In this document: positions 28,658 to 32,071 of the stretch, one piece after another
Numbering within the stretch: position 1 is the first letter of the stretch
How the letters are laid out: each line of letters opens with the position of its first letter
DNA from: Cafeteria roenbergensis
Lineage: Eukaryota > Sar > Bigyra > Bicosoecida > Cafeteriaceae
Length of the DNA stretch: 32,071 nucleotides
Reading direction: 5' to 3'
NCBI GenBank assembly: GCA_008330645.1
Contig: VLTN01000113.1
Span: 1-32,071 of the forward strand
Position numbers and translations under genes: made by a program
Notes under the pieces: generated by a model
What the model was told of the DNA's origin: nothing
Database searches by the model: none
The model's input: only the letters and a program-made list of their open reading frames with translations

Positions 28658-29908
28658 TTGTTCCTGGCGCCCATGGACATCCAGGCCGCCTACAGACAGC
28701 TGTCGGCGGGGGCGGGAGCCACGCCCCTGCTGACCATAGCCTCGGGAAAGGTCACCCTTATGAACGTGGCGCTGCCGATGGGTGCGAGATTCAGCGCGTC
28801 CGCGCTGTGCGCAGCCACGGCAGCGCTAGGAGACGCCTTGCGCACGGACCACACGGGGGTGGCCGTGTACGCGGACGACATCTTGCTGGTGTCGGCCTGC
28901 GACGAGGCGGGCGCTCGCGCGGACCGGGATCGTGCGGCGGAACTCTGCGGGCAGCTTGGCTTACCAGTGGCCGTGGAGAAATGCCCACCCCCAGCCCATG
29001 TGGCGGACTACGTGGGGCTGCGCTTCTCCTCCCGATCGGACCTGACGCTGGTGTCGGTGAAACCATCCACCCTACAGAAGCTCTTGGGGGCACTGGACTC
29101 AGTCCGAGCCGGAGGTCGCATCTCCGTCTCGGTCCACGAACCGATGCTGGGGCGAGCCTATTGGCTCTCCTGCCTGTGCCTGCCCATCAAGGCATGGATT
29201 CGACGGCTGGCCCAAGAGATCGTTCCGGCGGCACGTGCGCCTCGTCGCCGGTTTCGCTGGACAAGCCGAGCGGAGAGCGCTGCGAAGGCCTTGTCCAGGC
29301 TGCTCCACCGATCTCCCTCAGTGCGGGTCCGGGACGTGGCGGACCGAGCCCGCGGGCCCGACCCTAGGCCGAAGTATCTGCTTGCCACAGACGCCTGTGG
29401 GCAAGCGGGCGGAGCGGTGCTGATAGACCTGCATGATCCGGGATCTCCATGGCAGGTGGCCCGCTTCGAGTGGCCGGAACACATTGGATCGAGTACCCGC
29501 TCCGAGCTGCTGACCGCGACGCGTGCGCTCCAGCACTTCAGGCACCAAGTTGCGGGGACGTCCGTGCACCTCTTGACCGACAACGTGGCCACTCAGGCTG
29601 TGTCGTCAAGGTTCCGGGCATCGCTCTCGGCCGGGCACGCCGATGACCTGGCCGAGGAGCTTGCCGAGTTCCTGCTGCACAACCGGGTGCGCCTAGATGC
29701 GAGCCACATCGCTGGCGTTGACAATATCTGTGCTGACCGCCTGAGCCGCCTTTCCCCGCAGGTGGCCATCGAGGGGCCCTTGTGGAAGCTGGGTACGAGG
29801 TGTCTTTCGACGGCTGCGAGCTCTTTCTGCGCGACTGCGCCGCCTGCGTGGCCCAAGCTCGTGCTGCCACCGACGGTCGTCCCGGTGGACGAGCCACACG
29901 GCTGCTGA
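28658..29908 (+). CDS. Reverse transcriptase palm and RNase H (third frame)
   Basis: Numbering from 28658 (a TTG codon, so not a proven start). RT motif A is PMDIQAAYRQL with D7; motif B is ALPMGARFSASAL (39-51). Motif C is VAVYADDILLVSA, with YADD at 71-74. RNase H follows: TDACGQAGGAVLI (D245), SSTRSELLTATRAL (E283), LLTDNVATQAV (D308), then HIAGVDNICADRLSRL (D360). This HIxGxxNxxAD.LSR ending is typical of DIRS/PAT elements. All catalytic acids are present. The enzyme would copy element RNA into DNA, yielding a circular intermediate for the recombinase. The stop at 29906 lies within the recombinase frame. Confidence 0.9.
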   Translation: MFLAPMDIQAAYRQLSAGAGATPLLTIASGKVTLMNVALPMGARFSASALCAATAALGDALRTDHTGVAVYADDILLVSACDEAGARADRDRAAELCGQLGLPVAVEKCPPPAHVADYVGLRFSSRSDLTLVSVKPSTLQKLLGALDSVRAGGRISVSVHEPMLGRAYWLSCLCLPIKAWIRRLAQEIVPAARAPRRRFRWTSRAESAAKALSRLLHRSPSVRVRDVADRARGPDPRPKYLLATDACGQAGGAVLIDLHDPGSPWQVARFEWPEHIGSSTRSELLTATRALQHFRHQVAGTSVHLLTDNVATQAVSSRFRASLSAGHADDLAEELAEFLLHNRVRLDASHIAGVDNICADRLSRLSPQVAIEGPLWKLGTRCLSTAASSFCATAPPAWPKLVLPPTVVPVDEPHGC

Positions 29909-32071
29909 GCGTCCTGGACCGGGACGGCAACTCCCACGTGTTCGCGGCCATGCTGGCCCTCACGGACGTTAGAACAGGCCGGCCCACGGTGGTGGCGGCT
30001 GTCAGGGCGTGGCGAGCGCTCTGCGCAGCAAAGGGCGCGAGGTTTCCCCGCTCGGGGCGGATCACGCTGGCGGCAGCGTCGATCTTCGCCCGGGCGCTAA
30101 TGGCGGGAGACACGGAATTGTCCCCGTCGAGCCTGGTCAGCTACCTCTTCGCGGTGAGAAGGTTCGCGCGGTTCGCCTTTGACGAGGCAGACGACCCGAT
30201 GTCGGACAAGCACTCGGCCATCAAGCTCATCGTGGCGCGCATGAATCGCATGGCCGAGCCCAAGTTTGACGCCCGCATTCCCTTCGGCCCTTCCACGATC
30301 ATGGCTGCGGCGTCAGACCCATACACCGACCTAGCGATTCGGACGGTGTGTGCGATAGCCTGGGACGGCCTCTGCCGCCTCGGCAGCCTGTTAGAGGAGG
30401 CGTGCCCTGCCGGGCGTCGAGCACTCCAAATCCAGGCGCTCACGCTGCATGAAGGTTCAAGCTGGCCGGCGTACTCGGTGACGATCCAAGACAAAATGTC
30501 ACCAAAAGGCGAGCGCGTGACCGTCTCGGCGGATCCCGCCTCGGCGTTCTACAACCCGGCGTCCTGCGGCTCCCCGTTCCTGGTGCGCGAATACGTCAGG
30601 ACGCGAGCGAGGCGCGGGCCGGGTCCCGCTTGGCTGACCAAGACGGGGCTTGCGGTGACGAAGCGTATGGTGGCGGAGCTGGTGACCCGCCACCGCCGCG
30701 ACGGCCACCCGACGACGGGGCACGCCTTCCGCATCTCGGGCGCCACTTGGCTTTACACCTCAAGGAAGGCGTCAGTCATACGCATCGCAAGCCTGGGACG
30801 ATGGCACAATCCTGCCAGTGTAGTCTCATACATCAGAGAGAACGCACCGTTTCTCTTACGCGAGGAGGATGCGACCGGGGGACGACACCATTTTCTGACC
30901 CACAGGCGCAACCTCCTCGCCGCTCCGGCGTGCCGCACCTCCCGTCCCGGCAGGCAGCGGCACGCGGCACCCTTCTCCGTACCCTCAACCTTGTTCTACG
31001 GAGGGTGCCCAGTGGCCATTCAATCAATGGGTGGCGCGGAGGCAGGCTGGGAGGTGGCTTGCGAGGTTTCAGTGCCCCTGTGGGTGCAGACTCCGAGCAA
31101 GGCACTGCCACTCCTAGCCTGCTGGCGCCGGACACCTAACAGGTGCCCATTTGGCCACTGCTGGATGCGTGATCACCATTCCCTACGATCACACGCACCA
31201 GGGCGAATCGGAGGCGTTGCCGGACAGTTCGGTAACCGGTTGGGTTTCATATTTGTCCGCAGACGTAGATTCTACCCCGACAAAACAGACGAGCCATCTG
31301 GCATCGTCACGACACTCTCTTGGGCTACGCGGCTCCCCCACAGCGTGCTGGGGGCTGCCCTCGGCGTGACTCAGAGGGTCCCGAGCTCTGGTCTACCCGC
31401 CTGCGTCGGCGGCCAAGACAAGCAGCTCGCCGGCAAGGCGCGCGCAGCGTGCGCTTCGCTTTGCCCGCCGTGCCGTGCGAACGCTCGCACAGCACTCCAG
31501 GGCCCGTTGCGGTCGGCTTTGAGGTTGTGTGAGAGCAAAGCCGCATTCGTGACCCGCCCGCCCATCCCGCGGCAGGCTGGGAGGTGGCTTGCGAGGTTTC
31601 AGTGCCCCTGTGGGTGCAGTCTCCGAGCAAGGCACCGCCACTCCCAGCCTGCTGGCGCCGGACACCTAACAGGTGCCCATTTGGCCACTGCTGGATGCGT
31701 GATCACCATCCCTTACGATCACACGCACCAGGGCGAATCGGAGGCGTTGCCGGACACCACTGTGAAGGACGACCGAACGGGCGAAGTGATGCGCATCCGC
31801 GCGACCGATTCCCCTTCGTCCCCGGCCAACCACCCCTGCGGCTTCGGCTCCGGCCGCGCCATCCGGGCGCGGCTCACGCGCCGCCGCGAGCGTGGTGCTT
31901 GGGACGGCGAGCCGCTGTGGCGCCTTCCCGGTGGAGACACGGTGACCGCGCAGCACGTGGTCGCCCTCCTGGGCCGCCACTCGGACAAGCCGGTGTCGTG
32001 CCACGCGGTGCGGGTCAGCAGCGCCTCGACCGCGGTGGCGTCGGGCGGCATGTCGCCCGCGGCTCTTGCGG
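29737..32071 (+). CDS. Tyrosine recombinase ORF of family-1 element, open to window end
   Basis: The frame is free of stops from 29737 to the window end. The first ATG is at 29950; a CCTTTCCCCGCAG acceptor-like site ends at 29761. Catalytic residues are all present: Arg in DGLCRLGSL (30376), candidate Lys in IQDKMS (30493), H-x-x-R in GHAFRISGA (30721 and 30730), Trp in LGRWHN (30802) and the Tyr nucleophile in VVSYIREN (30829). The core-binding part is at about 30060-30250. The domain itself should end near 30900. Beyond that the frame runs through B1, A2 and B2 and then in frame into the family-2 recombinase remnant. The function is integration of the circular cDNA. Confidence 0.88.
31041..31226 (+). 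repeat. B1 internal repeat of family-1 element
   Basis: 186 bp matching B2 (31571-31756) with about five substitutions. It directly abuts A2. This B1|A2 join has the sequence CGGACA|GTTCGG, which should reproduce the end-to-end junction of a circular intermediate. Confidence 0.95.
31227..31559 (+). repeat. A2 repeat of family-1 element
   Basis: 333 bp, a direct copy of A1 with one additional T in the run at about 31246. It carries the same hairpin at 31470-31495. Confidence 0.95.
31571..31756 (+). repeat. B2 right terminal repeat of family-1 element
   Basis: 186 bp direct copy of B1, separated from A2 by 11 bp (also present, inverted, in the solo relic at 20587-21051). It ends CGGACA at the junction with the family-2 recombinase. 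Confidence 0.95.
31757..32071 (+). pseudogene. Continuation of family-2 recombinase, copy B
   Basis: Matches 15389-15703 of copy A without gaps and with a few substitutions. It contains the second catalytic box (CHAVRVSSASTAVASGGM). It is the right half of the gene interrupted at 24892 and continues beyond the window. Confidence 0.9.

Larger units (their letters stand above)
24893..31756 (+). mobile_element. Family-1 PAT/Ngaro-type YR retrotransposon, 6,864 bp
   Basis: The order is A1 (24893-25224), gag, pol with RT and RNase H, tyrosine recombinase, B1 (31041-31226), A2 (31227-31559), B2 (31571-31756). These split direct repeats are the hallmark of PAT, Ngaro and related DIRS-superfamily elements. 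Both ends are defined by the interrupted family-2 copy: GCATGA|element|CCACTG, against uninterrupted GCATGACCACTG at 15383-15394. No target-site duplication exists, as expected for recombinase-mediated integration of a circle. A1/A2 differ by about one indel and B1/B2 by about five substitutions, so the insertion is young. Gag and the recombinase domain look intact; pol has two frame changes. Confidence 0.92.

Noticed and set aside
24893-31756. LTR retrotransposon (Gypsy/Copia)
   Set aside because: There is no integrase or protease, no flanking target duplication, and the repeats are split (A1...B1-A2-B2) rather than simple terminal repeats.
1-32071. tRNA, rRNA or riboswitch genes
   Set aside because: I saw no cloverleaf, conserved rRNA block or aptamer-like structure on reading either strand; a covariance-model scan was not possible.

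Overview
This looks like nuclear DNA of a GC-rich microbial eukaryote, most likely a unicellular alga; a haptophyte or pelagophyte-type lineage is a guess. The signs are one clear GT-AG intron, a MyTH4-like domain, a C2 plus Mind-bomb-SH3 repeat protein, a DGAT2 lipid enzyme and tyrosine-recombinase (YR) retrotransposons. Nothing suggests bacterial operons. No taxonomic search was possible.

Layout. (1) 1-7479, + strand: a very large Ala-rich, mostly low-complexity gene with one MyTH4-like domain. The heptamer GCAGAGC/GCTCTGC is extremely frequent in it, in both orientations. (2) 8033-10265, - strand: a two-exon gene encoding a C2 domain, an Ala/Glu-rich linker and six near-identical 67-residue repeats. 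(3) 10266-10885: a divergent promoter region shared with an intact DGAT2 gene (10886-12157, +). (4) 12158-15773: a decayed YR element (family 2) with a gag-like ORF and a broken recombinase. (5) 16135-19246, - strand: a P-loop ATPase with a coiled-coil N-terminal part and a possible restriction-endonuclease-fold C-terminus, split by one frame change. (6) 20587-21051: a solo, inverted terminal fragment of a family-1 element. (7) From 21050: a second copy of the DGAT2 plus family-2 segment. Here DGAT2 has two frameshifts, and the family-2 element has a nonsense codon and a large deletion. (8) 24893-31756: a 6.86 kb family-1 YR retrotransposon inserted cleanly inside the recombinase gene of that second family-2 copy. 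(9) 31757-32071: the remaining part of the interrupted family-2 recombinase, running off the window.

The window records a sequence of events. A family-2 element lay next to DGAT2. The pair was duplicated about 10.3 kb apart. One DGAT2 copy decayed. A family-1 element of the PAT/Ngaro type (A1-ORFs-B1-A2-B2 split direct repeats; gag, RT, RNase H, YR) then inserted into the second family-2 copy without a target-site duplication. The family-1 recombinase frame has no stop codon from 29737 to the window end, so it runs in frame through the terminal repeats into the family-2 recombinase remnant.

Main limits: gene starts and introns in the first gene are uncertain; several frame changes could be assembly errors or real lesions; domain calls come from motif reading only.
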